Assembly: GCA_963796915.1 (NCBI GenBank)
Contig: CAWCNI010000004.1
Coordinates: 1,612,001 to 1,676,000, forward strand
Direction of reading: 5' to 3'
Source: JAENWD01 sp963796915
Lineage (GTDB): Bacteria > Acidobacteriota > Vicinamibacteria > Vicinamibacterales > JAENWD01
Length of the DNA stretch: 64,000 nucleotides
The position numbers and the translations under genes are program-made. Below the pieces are notes generated by a model. That model saw only the letters and a program-made list of their open reading frames with translations, did no database searches and was not told where the DNA came from. Numbering within the stretch: the stretch's first letter is position 1; every line of letters begins with the position of its first letter. This document shows positions 1-8,379 of this stretch, piece after piece.

Positions 1-307
1 TCGCGCGCGCCTGATCCACTTCAGCCTGGAGCGACGCCGGGTCGAGCGTGGCGAGCACCTGGCCTTTGTGCACTTCGGAGTTGAAGGTGGCGCCCAGGCT
101 CTTGATCGTCCCCGTGACCTGAGCGCCGACCTCCACGGAGTCCACGGGCTGTACCGAGCCCGTGGCCTCCACAGTCTGGACCACCGGACCGCGGGTGACC
201 TCGGCCGTCACGACGGACGGCGCTGCGGTTGCGTTGAGGCGATAGTAGGCAACGCCTGCCCCGATGGCCACGATCCCACACGCCACTGCCAACACCCGAC
301 GAGTCAT
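1..307 (-). CDS. RND efflux periplasmic adaptor (HlyD/MacA family), N-terminal part, cut by window edge
   Basis: Reading leftward from ATG at 307, the frame stays open to base 1, giving about 102 residues of an incomplete protein. It starts with an uncleaved or signal-anchor hydrophobic segment (residues ~4-20), followed by the beta-strand and lipoyl-like start of membrane fusion proteins: 'VQTVEATGSVQPV', 'VEVGAQVTGTIKSL', 'VHKGQVLATLD' and then the first hairpin helix 'LQAEVDQARA'. This is the periplasmic adaptor that links an inner-membrane pump (RND or MacB type) to an outer-membrane channel. A strong GGAGGAGG lies just upstream of the ATG. It sits 26 nt downstream of the Spy-like gene and is probably co-transcribed with it. 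The pump itself would lie beyond the window. The family call is firm; MacA versus RND adaptor is not resolved. Confidence 0.85.
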   Translation of the reverse strand, partial: MTRRVLAVACGIVAIGAGVAYYRLNATAAPSVVTAEVTRGPVVQTVEATGSVQPVDSVEVGAQVTGTIKSLGATFNSEVHKGQVLATLDPASLQAEVDQARA

Positions 308-333
308 GATGATCCTCCTCCTGTCGAAACGCG

Positions 334-861
334 TTACTGCTTGGGCGCCGACGGCGCCGTCTGCTGCTTCTGCTGCTGCTGGAACTGCTGCCACTGCGCC
401 CGTCGCTGCGCGCGCATGGCCTCGCGCTGTGACGCAAGCGCCTTGGCCTGCGCCTGCTGATCCGGGCTCAGCACGCTGAACACCTGCTCGTGCACGCGAG
501 CTCTCAGGACGGCCATGTCCGCCTGCACTGCAGCCAGGTCGGCCGACGCGGCACGGACCTGCTGTTCGTTCATCGGCACTGCCGACACCGCTGACATCTG
601 TGCCTGCCGCGCAGTGCGCTCCCGATCCGCCAGCGCCTTGAACTCGTCGCGATGGCCTGAGACCGCTGTCCTGATCTGCGCTCTCTGGTCGTCAGTGAGC
701 CCAAGTTGCCGTAGTCCGGCGATGCCCTCCATGCCGAAGCCGCCACGATGCCCATGACTGCCGAACCCTCCCGGGCCACTCCCCTGAGCCAGAACCGCGC
801 TGCCAAGCAGTGCGACCAGCCCGGCCGCCGCTGCGCCAACCTTCACTGTGCTGAATGCCAT
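334..861 (-). CDS. Spy/CpxP-like periplasmic LTxxQ-type protein
   Basis: This 175-aa secreted protein starts at ATG 861, which has GGAGGG about 8 nt upstream; a longer upstream-extended frame is not supported. Residues ~1-26 are a signal peptide ending near VLAQ. A Gly/His-rich linker (GGFGSHGHRGG) follows, then a helical region with the two signature elements of the Spy/CpxP fold: 'LGLTDDQRAQI' and 'VLSPDQQAQAK' (LTxxQ-like). The C-terminus is Gln-rich. Family members are periplasmic chaperones or metal/envelope-stress sensors. It is the first gene of a likely operon with the RND adaptor and is divergent from an OmpR/EnvZ-type pair, the arrangement expected if that pair controls envelope-stress efflux. 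That regulatory link is inference. Confidence 0.75.
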   Translation of the reverse strand: MAFSTVKVGAAAAGLVALLGSAVLAQGSGPGGFGSHGHRGGFGMEGIAGLRQLGLTDDQRAQIRTAVSGHRDEFKALADRERTARQAQMSAVSAVPMNEQQVRAASADLAAVQADMAVLRARVHEQVFSVLSPDQQAQAKALASQREAMRAQRRAQWQQFQQQQKQQTAPSAPKQ

Positions 862-974
862 TTCCGTGCCCTCCCATTTGAAGCACCTAGTCCATTCGAC
901 GGGATGCGCGGGGCACAGCCGCGGCACAAGTGTGAAGAAACCGTGACAGCGCCTTTCGGCGGCATCAGGCTCGG

Positions 975-1053
975 CTAGCAGCCCATGGTGAAACGCCAGC
1001 GTCGCATTGAGGCCGGCGAGGCGCCCCGCTGGCGCTTCACCATGGGCTGCTAG
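975..1053. repeat. 27-bp inverted repeat between divergent genes
   Basis: Arms 975-1001 and 1027-1053 are reverse complements with a single mismatch (t/c), separated by a 25-nt loop. Each arm contains 'CAGCCCATGGTGAAACGCC' or its complement. The repeat lies 12 nt before the response-regulator start and 113 nt before the Spy-like start. It could be an operator, a long hairpin in the leader of the regulator mRNA, or a small palindromic mobile repeat. No T-run follows, so it is a poor terminator. Confidence 0.85.
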
Positions 1054-1065
1054 ACTGAGCCGTAG

Positions 1066-1782
1066 ATGGATCGCGCTTCCGAATCGCGCCCGGTGCTCGT
1101 CGTCGAAGACGAGCCGCATATTCGCGACCTCGTCACACTGCACCTCCAGCTCGAGGGCCTGGCTCCCGAGGGCGTCGGTGACGGCCACTCAGCCCTCGAT
1201 CGGCTGCGCGCGCAGCGCTACGACCTGGTGATCCTCGACTTGATGCTGCCGGGGCTCGACGGCCTCACAGTGCTGAAGGCGCTGCGCCGCGAGTCGCGCA
1301 ACAGCGACGTGCCGGTGCTGCTGCTGACGGCGCGGCGAGAGGAGTCCGACAAAGTCCTCGGGCTCGAGAGCGGCGCCGACGACTATCTGGTGAAGCCGTT
1401 CGGCGTGCGCGAGCTGGTCGCGCGGGCACGCGCCCTGCTGCGCCGCCCCCGCGCCGCTGGCGATTCCATCTCCGGCGACAAGACCGTCGTGCTGCGCGGA
1501 CTCGAGCTGGACCTGGCCAAACGCCGCGCCACTGTCGACGGCCGCGATGTCGAGTTGACGTCGCACGAGTTCGAGTTGCTGTACCTGCTGGCCTCGCACC
1601 CCGGCGTCGTCTACAGCCGGGAGGCCGTGCTGGCGAGAATCTGGAAAGGCGAGACGTTCGTCACCGAGCGGAGCGTCGACGCGCTGGTGAAGCGCGTCCG
1701 GCGCAAGATCGAGCCCGACACCGACAACCCCGTCTACGTGCTCACGGTCTGGGGCACTGGCTACAAGAGCGCCGATGCCTGA
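1066..1782 (+). CDS. OmpR/PhoB-family response regulator
   Basis: This 238-aa two-component regulator has a receiver domain (residues ~9-125) with the acidic pair at E14/D15, phospho-acceptor Asp58 in 'VILDLMLPG' and the conserved Lys in 'DDYLVKPFG'. A C-terminal winged-helix domain follows (~140-236; 'ELTSHEFELLYLLASHPG', 'SVDALVKRVRRKIE', 'VWGTGYK'). It is translationally coupled to the kinase downstream (8-nt overlap). The gene starts right after the long inverted repeat, and a TAGACT -10-like hexamer at 1051-1056 lies inside the right arm, so the palindrome and its own promoter overlap. The likely target is the divergent Spy-RND operon (inference). Confidence 0.93.
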   Translation: MDRASESRPVLVVEDEPHIRDLVTLHLQLEGLAPEGVGDGHSALDRLRAQRYDLVILDLMLPGLDGLTVLKALRRESRNSDVPVLLLTARREESDKVLGLESGADDYLVKPFGVRELVARARALLRRPRAAGDSISGDKTVVLRGLELDLAKRRATVDGRDVELTSHEFELLYLLASHPGVVYSREAVLARIWKGETFVTERSVDALVKRVRRKIEPDTDNPVYVLTVWGTGYKSADA

Positions 1783-3208
1783 GCCCGCCTGGCACCGCAG
1801 CCTGTACTGGCGGACGGCCATCGGCGCGTTCGCCTGCCTGACCGGGATGCTGCTGGCGCAGGCTGCGCTGTTTCTCTGGCTGGCCAGCCGCAGTGACCGC
1901 CCGCTGCTCGGGCAGTCTGCGCCGCGCGCGCTGCGGATAGTCTCGCTCGACCTGTCCGCTGCGCTCGAGTCCGATCCCGGGCTCGATCTGCCAGCTTACG
2001 TGCGCGACCAGTTTGTACGGCTGCCCTGGCGCGTCTTCGTCGTGCAAGCGGCTGGCCCCGTCGCCACCAATCGGGATTTTCAGGTGCCGGCCGACACGCT
2101 TGCGGCCGCGCGACAGGCACTGACGGATCCGGAGCCACCGCGCGGGCGCGTGCTCGGGAACCGGGGCCGCTTCGGACGTGTCCGCGTCGACGGCAAGGTC
2201 GTCGCTGTCGTCGGCCTGGCGCCCGGCGAGGGGCCCCTGACGCCGGTGTTTCGCGAGTACGGTCCTCCGCTTGCGACCGCCGCCGTCGTGCTGCTCGTAA
2301 CCGGCGCCCTCGGTATGGCGCTGTTCGTCTTCGGGCCCGCCACGCGACGACTTCGCGCGCTGCAACACGCCGCCGATCAGCTCGGCGCTGGCAACCCGGC
2401 GACCCGCGCGCCCGAAGACGGCGGCGATGAAGTCGCGGCACTCGCTCATTCCTTCAACCGCATGGCTCACGATCTCGAGTCGCGCGTCCGCGAGCTGAAG
2501 GAGTCCGATCGCGTACGCCGGCAGCTGCTGGCCGACGTCTCTCACGAACTGCTCACGCCGCTGACGGCGATGCGCGGCTATCTCGAGACACTGGCGCTGC
2601 CCGGCGCGGTGGCCGACGCCGACACCCGGGACCGGTATCTGCGCGTCGTGACAGACGAGACCGAGCGGCTCGAAGCCATCGTCGGCGAACTGCTCGAGAT
2701 GGCGCGGCTCGAAGGCGGCGGATCGGTCCTGCATCGCGAGTCCGTGCCGGTGGAGTGGCTGTTCAGCCGAGTCGCCGAGCGCCACGAAGTCTCTCTTCGC
2801 GAGGCCGGAGTGACGCTGAAGGTCCACGTCGCGCCGGAAGCGGCGCGGGTGGACGGCGACGCACGCCGGCTGGAGCAGGTGTTTCAGAACCTGGTCGCCA
2901 ATGCCGCGAGGCACACACCGCGCGGCGGGCGGATCATGCTGTCATCGCGACCGACCGACGGACGTGTGACGCTGACTGTCGCCGACACCGGTCCCGGCAT
3001 CGACGCCGCGCATCTGCCCTTCGTGTTCGACCGCTTCTATAAGGCTGATGCCGCCCGCGCGCAACAGGACACGCCGGGCAGCGGCCTCGGCCTCTCGATC
3101 GTACGCGCCATCGTCGAACGCCACGGCGGCCGGGTGACAGCAGCGAACGGACCTGAAGGCGGCGCGGTCTTCGACGTCACGCTGGACCCGCCGGACGAGC
3201 AGGGGTAG
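1775..3208 (+). CDS. HAMP-domain sensor histidine kinase
   Basis: This 477-aa inner-membrane kinase is the partner of the preceding regulator. TM1 is at ~16-38, followed by a periplasmic sensor loop of about 125 residues and TM2 at ~166-187. The HAMP linker spans ~188-240. The HisKA helix carries His257 in 'DVSHELLTPLTAMRGYLE'. The HATPase_c domain has the N box 'QNLVANAARHT', G1 'DTGPGID', F box 'VFDRFYKAD' and G2 'GSGLGLSIV'. The order and spacing are those of EnvZ/BaeS-type kinases, and no domain is missing. The ATG lies within the end of the regulator gene. It converges on the GH16 gene with only 9 nt between stops. Signal unknown; envelope or metal stress is suggested by the neighbours. 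Confidence 0.93.
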   Translation: MPEPAWHRSLYWRTAIGAFACLTGMLLAQAALFLWLASRSDRPLLGQSAPRALRIVSLDLSAALESDPGLDLPAYVRDQFVRLPWRVFVVQAAGPVATNRDFQVPADTLAAARQALTDPEPPRGRVLGNRGRFGRVRVDGKVVAVVGLAPGEGPLTPVFREYGPPLATAAVVLLVTGALGMALFVFGPATRRLRALQHAADQLGAGNPATRAPEDGGDEVAALAHSFNRMAHDLESRVRELKESDRVRRQLLADVSHELLTPLTAMRGYLETLALPGAVADADTRDRYLRVVTDETERLEAIVGELLEMARLEGGGSVLHRESVPVEWLFSRVAERHEVSLREAGVTLKVHVAPEAARVDGDARRLEQVFQNLVANAARHTPRGGRIMLSSRPTDGRVTLTVADTGPGIDAAHLPFVFDRFYKADAARAQQDTPGSGLGLSIVRAIVERHGGRVTAANGPEGGAVFDVTLDPPDEQG

Positions 3209-3217
3209 TACGGCTGC

Positions 3218-4118
3218 CTACCTCCTGTATACCCTGACGTAGTCCACCTTCATCTGCTGCGGGAACACCGTCGACGCGTCCGGGTTGCCGGGCCAGCTGC
3301 CGCCGACAGCGACGTTGAGCAGGACGAAGAAGTCGTGATCGAAGACCCACCGCGCGCCGGCCGGCAGGTCGGTCTTCTTGCGCGTCTCGTAGAGGCGATC
3401 GTCCAGGTACCAGCGGATCTCTGTCGGCTCCCACTCGACCGCGTAGCAGGTGGTACGCCTCGCCAAGCGCGTGCCCGTCGGTCGTGGACGTCTGCTGGCC
3501 CAGGCTGGCGCTGCCGGAAAAGCCGGGGCCGTGAATCGTGCCGTGCACGACTGACGGCTCGCGCCCGATGTTTTCCATGATGTCCACCTCGCCGCAGTTT
3601 GGCCAGCCGACCGACGAGATGTCGGCGCCGAGCAGCCAGAACGCCGGCCACAGGCCCTGGCCGCGCGGGATCTGCATGCGCACCTCGAAGCGTCCGTACG
3701 TCTGCGCGAACTGGCCTTGCGTCTTCAGCCGCGCGGACGTGAAGGGGCGGGCGATTCCGTCGCTGCCGGTCCAGGCTTCGGCGCGCGCCGTGACGATCAG
3801 ATTGCCGTGTTCGATGTGCGCGTTGTCGACCCTGTCCGTGTAGGACTCGAGCTCTTCGTTGCCCCACCCGTTGCCGCCGGTCTCACTGACCCAACGTGAC
3901 TGATCCGGTCTCGATCCCTCCGCTCCATCGAACTCGTCACTCCACGTGAGCTGCCACGGGCCGGCAGGCACCGGCGTCGGCGCCGGCGTGGGGGCCGCTG
4001 TCGTCTTCTGCCCGCCGCACATGGCCAGCATCAGGGACAGCGCGCAGGAGGCGATCACGCCAAGCGGGCCGCGGCGAATCAGCGATATCGGCTTCGGCAT
4101 CGGGGGAGATGGTACCAT
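3218..4118 (-). CDS. Glycoside hydrolase family 16 lipoprotein (frameshifted)
   Basis: The gene encodes a secreted endo-beta-1,3-glucanase or related GH16 enzyme of about 295 residues, but is split over two frames. The first frame (4118 to ~3450) has a lipoprotein signal with lipobox 'LAMC', a Thr/Pro-rich linker, 'TWSDEFDG', the substrate-cleft segment 'GQGLWPAFWLLG' and the catalytic motif 'GEVDIMENIG' with nucleophile and acid/base Glu. The second frame supplies 'CYAVEWEP', 'WYLDD' and the C-terminal strand 'MKVDYVRVYRR'. Removing one C near 3450 (CACCTGCTAC) restores a single reading frame, so this is either a real frameshift or a consensus error. Start is ATG 4118 or ATG 4100. It is divergent from the MFS gene with start codons only 6 nt apart. 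Confidence 0.85.
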
Positions 4119-4124
4119 TCCCGG

Positions 4125-5282
4125 GTGCCTCGCTCATTGATCGTGCTCTTCCTGACGATCTTCGTCAGCCTGATCGGTTTCGGCATCATCATTCCGCTGC
4201 TGCCGTTTTACGCGCAGACCTTCGGCGCCTCGCCGACCACCATCGGCTTGCTCTTCGCGTCGTTCTCGCTCGCGCAGTTCATCGCAGCGCCGGTGCTCGG
4301 CGACCTGTCGGATCGCTGGGGCCGCCGGCCGGTGCTGATCTTCAGCCTGCTCGGGACCGTTCTGAGCTTCGCGCTGCTCGCGCTGGCGCACACGCTGACG
4401 ATGCTGTTCGTGGCGCGGATTATCGACGGCCTGTCGGGCGGCAACATCACCGCGGCGCGTGCCTACATCGCCGACGTGACGCCCCCGGAGGAACGCTCGA
4501 AACGCTACGGCCTCATCGGCGCCGCCTTCGGCCTCGGGTTCATCCTCGGCCCCGCGCTCGGCGCCGCCTTCGCGCACATCAGCTACACGGCACCCATCTG
4601 GGCCGCCGTCGTGCTGTCGGCGGCCGCGGCGGTGCTGGCCTTCGTCTGGCTGCCGGAGCCGGAGCGCCACCAGGCGGCCAAGGTCCCGGCGTGGTGGGTG
4701 GCGATCGGCGATCTCGTCCGCCGCCCCGGCCTCGGCGTGTTGCTCGCCGTAGACCTGCTCTACTGGTCCACGTTCGCCGTCTACCAGACGACGTTCGCGT
4801 TGTACGGGCAGCGGCGCTTCAACTGGGACGCCCCCCACATCGGTTACATCCTCGCGGCGTTCGGCCTGCTCGGCGTGATGATTCAGGTCCGCGTGGTCGG
4901 CGCCGTGGCGCGCGCCATCGGTGACAAGCGGACGCTCGTCGCTGGGCTTGCCTGCTCGATGATCGGCTTCGCGCTCACGTCGGTGGCTCACACCGTGCCC
5001 GTGTTCCTGGTCGCGCTGGTGCCGACGGCCTTCGGCATGGGGCTGTGCAGCCCGACGCTCATCAGCCTGGTCAGCCAATCGGTGGACGCCACCGAGCAGG
5101 GCCTGGTGCAGGGCACCGCCGGCGCGCTCGAGAGCATGGGCCGCGCCGTCGGGCCGATCTGGGGCAACGTCGTCCTCCAGCGCCTCGGGGAAGGCGTCAC
5201 CTACGGAGCGGCCGCCTGCGTCTTCGCGGTGGCGATGGCTCTCTCAACCGGCGTCCGTACGCCGACCGCGACGAAGCGCTAG
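4125..5282 (+). CDS. TetA-like MFS drug exporter (DHA1 type)
   Basis: This 385-aa, 12-TM proton-driven exporter is in the inner membrane. The first half shows the family motif A region 'GDLSDRWGRRPVLI' between TM2 and TM3 and motif C 'GFILGPALGAAF' in TM5, both typical of tetracycline/multidrug antiporters. The GTG start is chosen because the first TM ('LIVLFLTIFVSLIGFG') begins at once; GGGGGAG lies about 17 nt upstream, which is loose. The next gene (ABC-F) begins 3 nt after the stop, so the two form a transcription unit that pairs an efflux pump with a ribosome-associated ATPase, a combination often seen in antibiotic self-protection. Substrate cannot be told from sequence. Confidence 0.9.
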   Translation: MPRSLIVLFLTIFVSLIGFGIIIPLLPFYAQTFGASPTTIGLLFASFSLAQFIAAPVLGDLSDRWGRRPVLIFSLLGTVLSFALLALAHTLTMLFVARIIDGLSGGNITAARAYIADVTPPEERSKRYGLIGAAFGLGFILGPALGAAFAHISYTAPIWAAVVLSAAAAVLAFVWLPEPERHQAAKVPAWWVAIGDLVRRPGLGVLLAVDLLYWSTFAVYQTTFALYGQRRFNWDAPHIGYILAAFGLLGVMIQVRVVGAVARAIGDKRTLVAGLACSMIGFALTSVAHTVPVFLVALVPTAFGMGLCSPTLISLVSQSVDATEQGLVQGTAGALESMGRAVGPIWGNVVLQRLGEGVTYGAAACVFAVAMALSTGVRTPTATKR

Positions 5283-5285
5283 CCG

Positions 5286-7193
5286 ATGCCTCTCGTGACA
5301 TTGGACGGCGTCTCAGTGGCCTTCGGGCACCTGCCCCTCGTCGACGCCATCAGCCTGCAAATCGATCGCGGCGAGCGCGTCGCGCTGATCGGGCGCAACG
5401 GCACCGGCAAATCCACGCTCCTGCGGATCGTCGGCGGCGAGGTGCCGCCGGACGCGGGCACCGTGTGGCGCCAGCCGGGCGTCGGCATCGCGCGGCTCGA
5501 TCAGGACGTGCCGCTCGCCGAAGACAGCACGGTCTTCGACGTCGTCGCGGCGGGCCTTGGCGCGTTGAGCGCGCTGGTCGCCGACTATCACCATGCGGCG
5601 ATTGCGGTGGCGACGGATCACTCCGACGCGGCGATGGAGACGCTCGGACGACTGCAGCACGAGCTCGAGGAAAAGGACGGCTGGCGCCTGGAGCAGCGCG
5701 TGGAACTGGTACTCGAGCAGCTGTCGCTGCCGGCAGATCAGAGCGTCGCGACGATGTCGGGCGGGTGGCGGCGGCGGGTGCTGCTGGCCCGGGCCCTGGT
5801 CGCGCAGCCGGAGCTGCTGTTGCTCGACGAGCCCACCAACCATCTGGACGTCGAAGCGATCGAGTGGCTCGAGGCATTCCTGGCCGAGTACGCGGGCGCG
5901 GTGCTGTTCGTCACGCACGATCGCGCGTTTCTCGAGCGTCTGGCCACGCGCGTGATCGAGCTGGATCGCGGCCGCCTCACGTCCTGGCCGGGCGACTACG
6001 CGACGTTCCTCCGGAAGAAGGAGGAATGGCTGGCCGACGAGACGCTGCAGCGAGACAAGTTCGACAAACGCCTCGCGGAGGAAGAAGTATGGTTGCGCCG
6101 CGGCGTCAAGGCGCGCCGGACTCGCGATGAGGGGCGCGTGAAGGCGCTGATGGCGATGCGCGCGGAGCGCGCCGAGCGTCGTGAGCGCCTCGGCAACGTC
6201 AAGCTGCAGGTCACCGAGGCGGAGCGCTCCGGCCGTCTGGTCTTCGAGGCGCGTCACATCTCGAAAGCCTACGGCGACCGTGTCGTCGTCGACGATTTCT
6301 CGGCGCGAATCATGCGCGGCGATCGTGTCGGCGTCATCGGGCCCAATGGCAGCGGGAAGACGACGCTGCTGCGGATGCTGCTGGGGGAGCTGACGCCGGA
6401 CAGCGGCGACGTAAGGCTCGGCGCCAACGTGGAGGTTGCGTACTACGACCAGCAGCGCGAGCAGCTCGATCCCGAGCGATCGGTCGTCGACACCGTTGGC
6501 GACGGCAACGACACCGTGACCGTGAACGGCCAGTCCCGGCACGTGCACGGCTACCTGCAGGACTTCCTGTTCCCGCCGGAGCGCGCGCGCGCGCCGGTGA
6601 AGGCGCTGTCCGGCGGCGAGCGCAACCGGCTGCTGCTGGCGCGGCTGTTCACGAAGGCCGTGAACGTCTTGGTCCTCGACGAGCCGACCAACGACCTCGA
6701 CCTCGAGACGCTGGAACTGCTGGAATCGCTCCTCGCAGAGTGGTCCGGCACCCTGCTCCTGGTCAGCCACGACCGGCGGTTTCTGGACAACGTGATCACC
6801 AGCACGATCGCGTTCGAAGGCGACGGGCTCGTGCGCGAGTACGTGGGCGGGTACGAGGATTACGTGCGCCAGCGCGCCGCCGCGGTCCCGGATCCCGTGC
6901 CTGTCATCGCGTCCGCGCCGAGGCGGGCGCCCGCACCAGAAACGACGCCGCCGGCGTCCGGCCCGCGGAAAAAGCTCTCCTTCAAGGAGCAGCGCGAGCT
7001 CGAGACGTTGCCGGCACGAATCGACGCTCTCGAGCGCGAGCAAGGCACCCTCGAAGCCGCCGTCGCCGACCCGGCGTTCTACCGTGAGCCGGCGGCGACC
7101 ATCGCCGAGCGCATGGCCCGGTTGACTGCCGTGCACCAGGAGTTGCTGGCCGCCATGGCGCGCTGGGACGATCTCGACTCACGGACGGGATGA
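5286..7193 (+). CDS. uup: ABC-F family ATPase, Uup-like
   Basis: This is a 635-aa soluble protein with two nucleotide-binding domains and no membrane segment. NBD1 has Walker A 'GRNGTGKST', signature 'MSGGWRRR' and Walker B 'LLLDEPTNHLD'. The ABC-F linker follows. NBD2 has Walker A 'GPNGSGKTT', signature 'LSGGERNR' and Walker B 'VLVLDEPTNDLD'. A basic C-terminal helical hairpin follows ('KKLSFKEQRELETLPARID'). This C-terminal coiled coil is the hallmark of Uup, which acts on ribosomes and has also been linked to DNA transposon precise excision. The spacing to the MFS gene suggests co-expression. An antibiotic-resistance ABC-F role is possible but the C-terminal domain favours Uup. Confidence 0.9.
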   Translation: MPLVTLDGVSVAFGHLPLVDAISLQIDRGERVALIGRNGTGKSTLLRIVGGEVPPDAGTVWRQPGVGIARLDQDVPLAEDSTVFDVVAAGLGALSALVADYHHAAIAVATDHSDAAMETLGRLQHELEEKDGWRLEQRVELVLEQLSLPADQSVATMSGGWRRRVLLARALVAQPELLLLDEPTNHLDVEAIEWLEAFLAEYAGAVLFVTHDRAFLERLATRVIELDRGRLTSWPGDYATFLRKKEEWLADETLQRDKFDKRLAEEEVWLRRGVKARRTRDEGRVKALMAMRAERAERRERLGNVKLQVTEAERSGRLVFEARHISKAYGDRVVVDDFSARIMRGDRVGVIGPNGSGKTTLLRMLLGELTPDSGDVRLGANVEVAYYDQQREQLDPERSVVDTVGDGNDTVTVNGQSRHVHGYLQDFLFPPERARAPVKALSGGERNRLLLARLFTKAVNVLVLDEPTNDLDLETLELLESLLAEWSGTLLLVSHDRRFLDNVITSTIAFEGDGLVREYVGGYEDYVRQRAAAVPDPVPVIASAPRRAPAPETTPPASGPRKKLSFKEQRELETLPARIDALEREQGTLEAAVADPAFYREPAATIAERMARLTAVHQELLAAMARWDDLDSRTG

Positions 7194-7197
7194 TTTC

Positions 7198-7250
7198 GGG
7201 CTACGGGCTACGGGCTACGGGCTACGGGCTACGGGCTACGGGCTACGGGC
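7198..7250. repeat. Heptamer tandem repeat (GGGCTAC)7
   Basis: Seven perfect copies of GGGCTAC run from 7198 to 7246, followed by GGGC and then a further degenerate 'TTCGGGCTACGGGC' at 7254-7266. It starts 4 nt after the ABC-F stop codon. The same heptamer recurs as four copies at 47433-47464, also directly after a stop codon. Confidence 0.95.
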
Positions 7251-7295
7251 TCTTCGGGCTACGGGCAGGATTGTTCACCGCGCGCTGCTCTCTTT

Positions 7296-7337
7296 ATTCT
7301 TCATTCTTCATTCTTCATTCTTCATTTTTCATTTCTC
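7296..7337. repeat. Second heptamer tandem repeat (ATTCTTC)4 plus two variants
   Basis: Four perfect ATTCTTC units (7296-7323) are followed by ATTTTTC and ATTTCTC. This AT-rich, strand-asymmetric array is only 46 nt from the GGGCTAC array and has the same unit length. It contrasts sharply with the surrounding GC content. The stretch from 7194 to 7415 holds no gene. Confidence 0.93.
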
Positions 7338-7415
7338 ACTTGTGTCTGGGCTGTTAACCGCCGTCCGGCTCCAGCGTATTTGAGAGTAGACCCTCTCATC
7401 CGACGGAGCGCCCTG

Positions 7416-8357
7416 ATGCCATCCAAGAGACTCGCTTTCGCCCTGCTCCCGCTGCTGATCAGCCCGTCCACGGCCGCGGCCGCGGGCCGTGCCGGCCAGG
7501 AAGCGTCCAGGCCTGGCCGCCCGCATGCCGTTGCGCCAGCCCCGGCACAGGCGGCCGTTCCGGCGCCTGTCACGACGGTCCAGAGTTCGTTCGACGCCGA
7601 GCAGACACGGCAGCAGCTCGAGACGCTCCTGCGTCAGTACCCGCCGACAGTCGCCGACGTGCTGCGGATCGATCCCTCGATGATGACGAGCGAGAGTTAC
7701 CTGGGTACGTACCCGGCGCTCGGGGCCTTTCTCGCGCAGCATCCCGAGGTCATCCACAACCCGGCGTTTTTCGTCGGCACGCCGAACGGACAGTGGCGGG
7801 ATCGGACGCCGGAGATGGCGGCCATCGAAACCTGGCGTTCGATCATGGACGGCCTCCAGATCATGATCGTCGTCATCACGATCACCTTCACGCTGGCCTG
7901 GCTGGTGCGCCTGCTGCTCGACTACCGTCGCTGGCTTCGCCTCTCGCGCGTGCAGGCCGAGGTGCATACCAAGTTGCTCGATCGCTTCACGACCAACGAC
8001 GAGCTGCTGGCGTACATCCAGACCCCCGCGGGGCGGAAGTTCCTGGAGTCGGCGCCGATTCCCCTGGAGGCTGAACCCGCGCGTCAGCTGAACGCGCCGA
8101 TCAATCGCATTCTCTGGTCCGTCCAGGCAGGCATCGTCCTGGCCGCAGGCGCGACTGGATTGCTCTACCTGAGCGGCCGCCAGCAGTTACCCGAAATCGC
8201 GCAGCCGATGTTCGCGATGGGCGTCGTCGGCCTGGCTGTCGGCGCCGGGTTTGTCGCCTCGGCCGTAATCTCGTATCTTCTTTCATGGCGACTCGGCCTG
8301 GTGACAGGCCGGCCGGCTTCACCCGCGCCAGCTGACTATACGGGCGCCTCGCGATGA
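7416..8357 (+). CDS. Conserved hypothetical membrane protein upstream of an ECF sigma factor
   Basis: The 313-aa protein starts at ATG 7416, which has GGAG about 8 nt upstream. It has an N-terminal signal peptide (to ~24), a Pro/Ala-rich linker, a soluble helical region with 'LETLLRQYPPTVADVLRIDP', TM1 near residues 148-170 ('IMIVVITITFTLAWLVRLLL'), a cytoplasmic segment ('LLDRFTTNDELLAYIQTPAG'), then two C-terminal TMs. I do not recognise a named family. Its position just before an ECF sigma/anti-sigma pair on the same strand suggests it is part of the same signalling unit, perhaps as a sensor or target. Its stop codon is within an 8-bp perfect hairpin. Confidence 0.65.
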   Translation: MPSKRLAFALLPLLISPSTAAAAGRAGQEASRPGRPHAVAPAPAQAAVPAPVTTVQSSFDAEQTRQQLETLLRQYPPTVADVLRIDPSMMTSESYLGTYPALGAFLAQHPEVIHNPAFFVGTPNGQWRDRTPEMAAIETWRSIMDGLQIMIVVITITFTLAWLVRLLLDYRRWLRLSRVQAEVHTKLLDRFTTNDELLAYIQTPAGRKFLESAPIPLEAEPARQLNAPINRILWSVQAGIVLAAGATGLLYLSGRQQLPEIAQPMFAMGVVGLAVGAGFVASAVISYLLSWRLGLVTGRPASPAPADYTGASR

Positions 8358-8363
8358 GGCGCC
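8343..8363 (+). promoter_or_regulatory. Perfect 8-bp GC hairpin between membrane-protein and sigma-factor genes
   Basis: GGCGCCTC (8343-8350) pairs perfectly with GAGGCGCC (8356-8363) around a 5-nt loop. It overlaps the upstream stop codon and ends 16 nt before the sigma-factor ATG. No T-run follows, so it is more likely an mRNA processing, attenuation or translation-coupling structure than a classical terminator. Confidence 0.35.
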
Positions 8364-8379
8364 GGGGGACTCTTCGTTA

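Noticed and set aside
5313..7136. 607-aa open frame antisense to the ABC-F gene
   Set aside because: The ABC-F product has all motifs on the other strand; this is its complement.
7198..7250. GGGCTAC array as a CRISPR array
   Set aside because: Seven-base units without spacers; a simple tandem repeat.
8343..8363. Hairpin as a rho-independent terminator
   Set aside because: No T-run follows and the sigma-factor gene starts 16 nt later, so I listed it only as a possible RNA structure.
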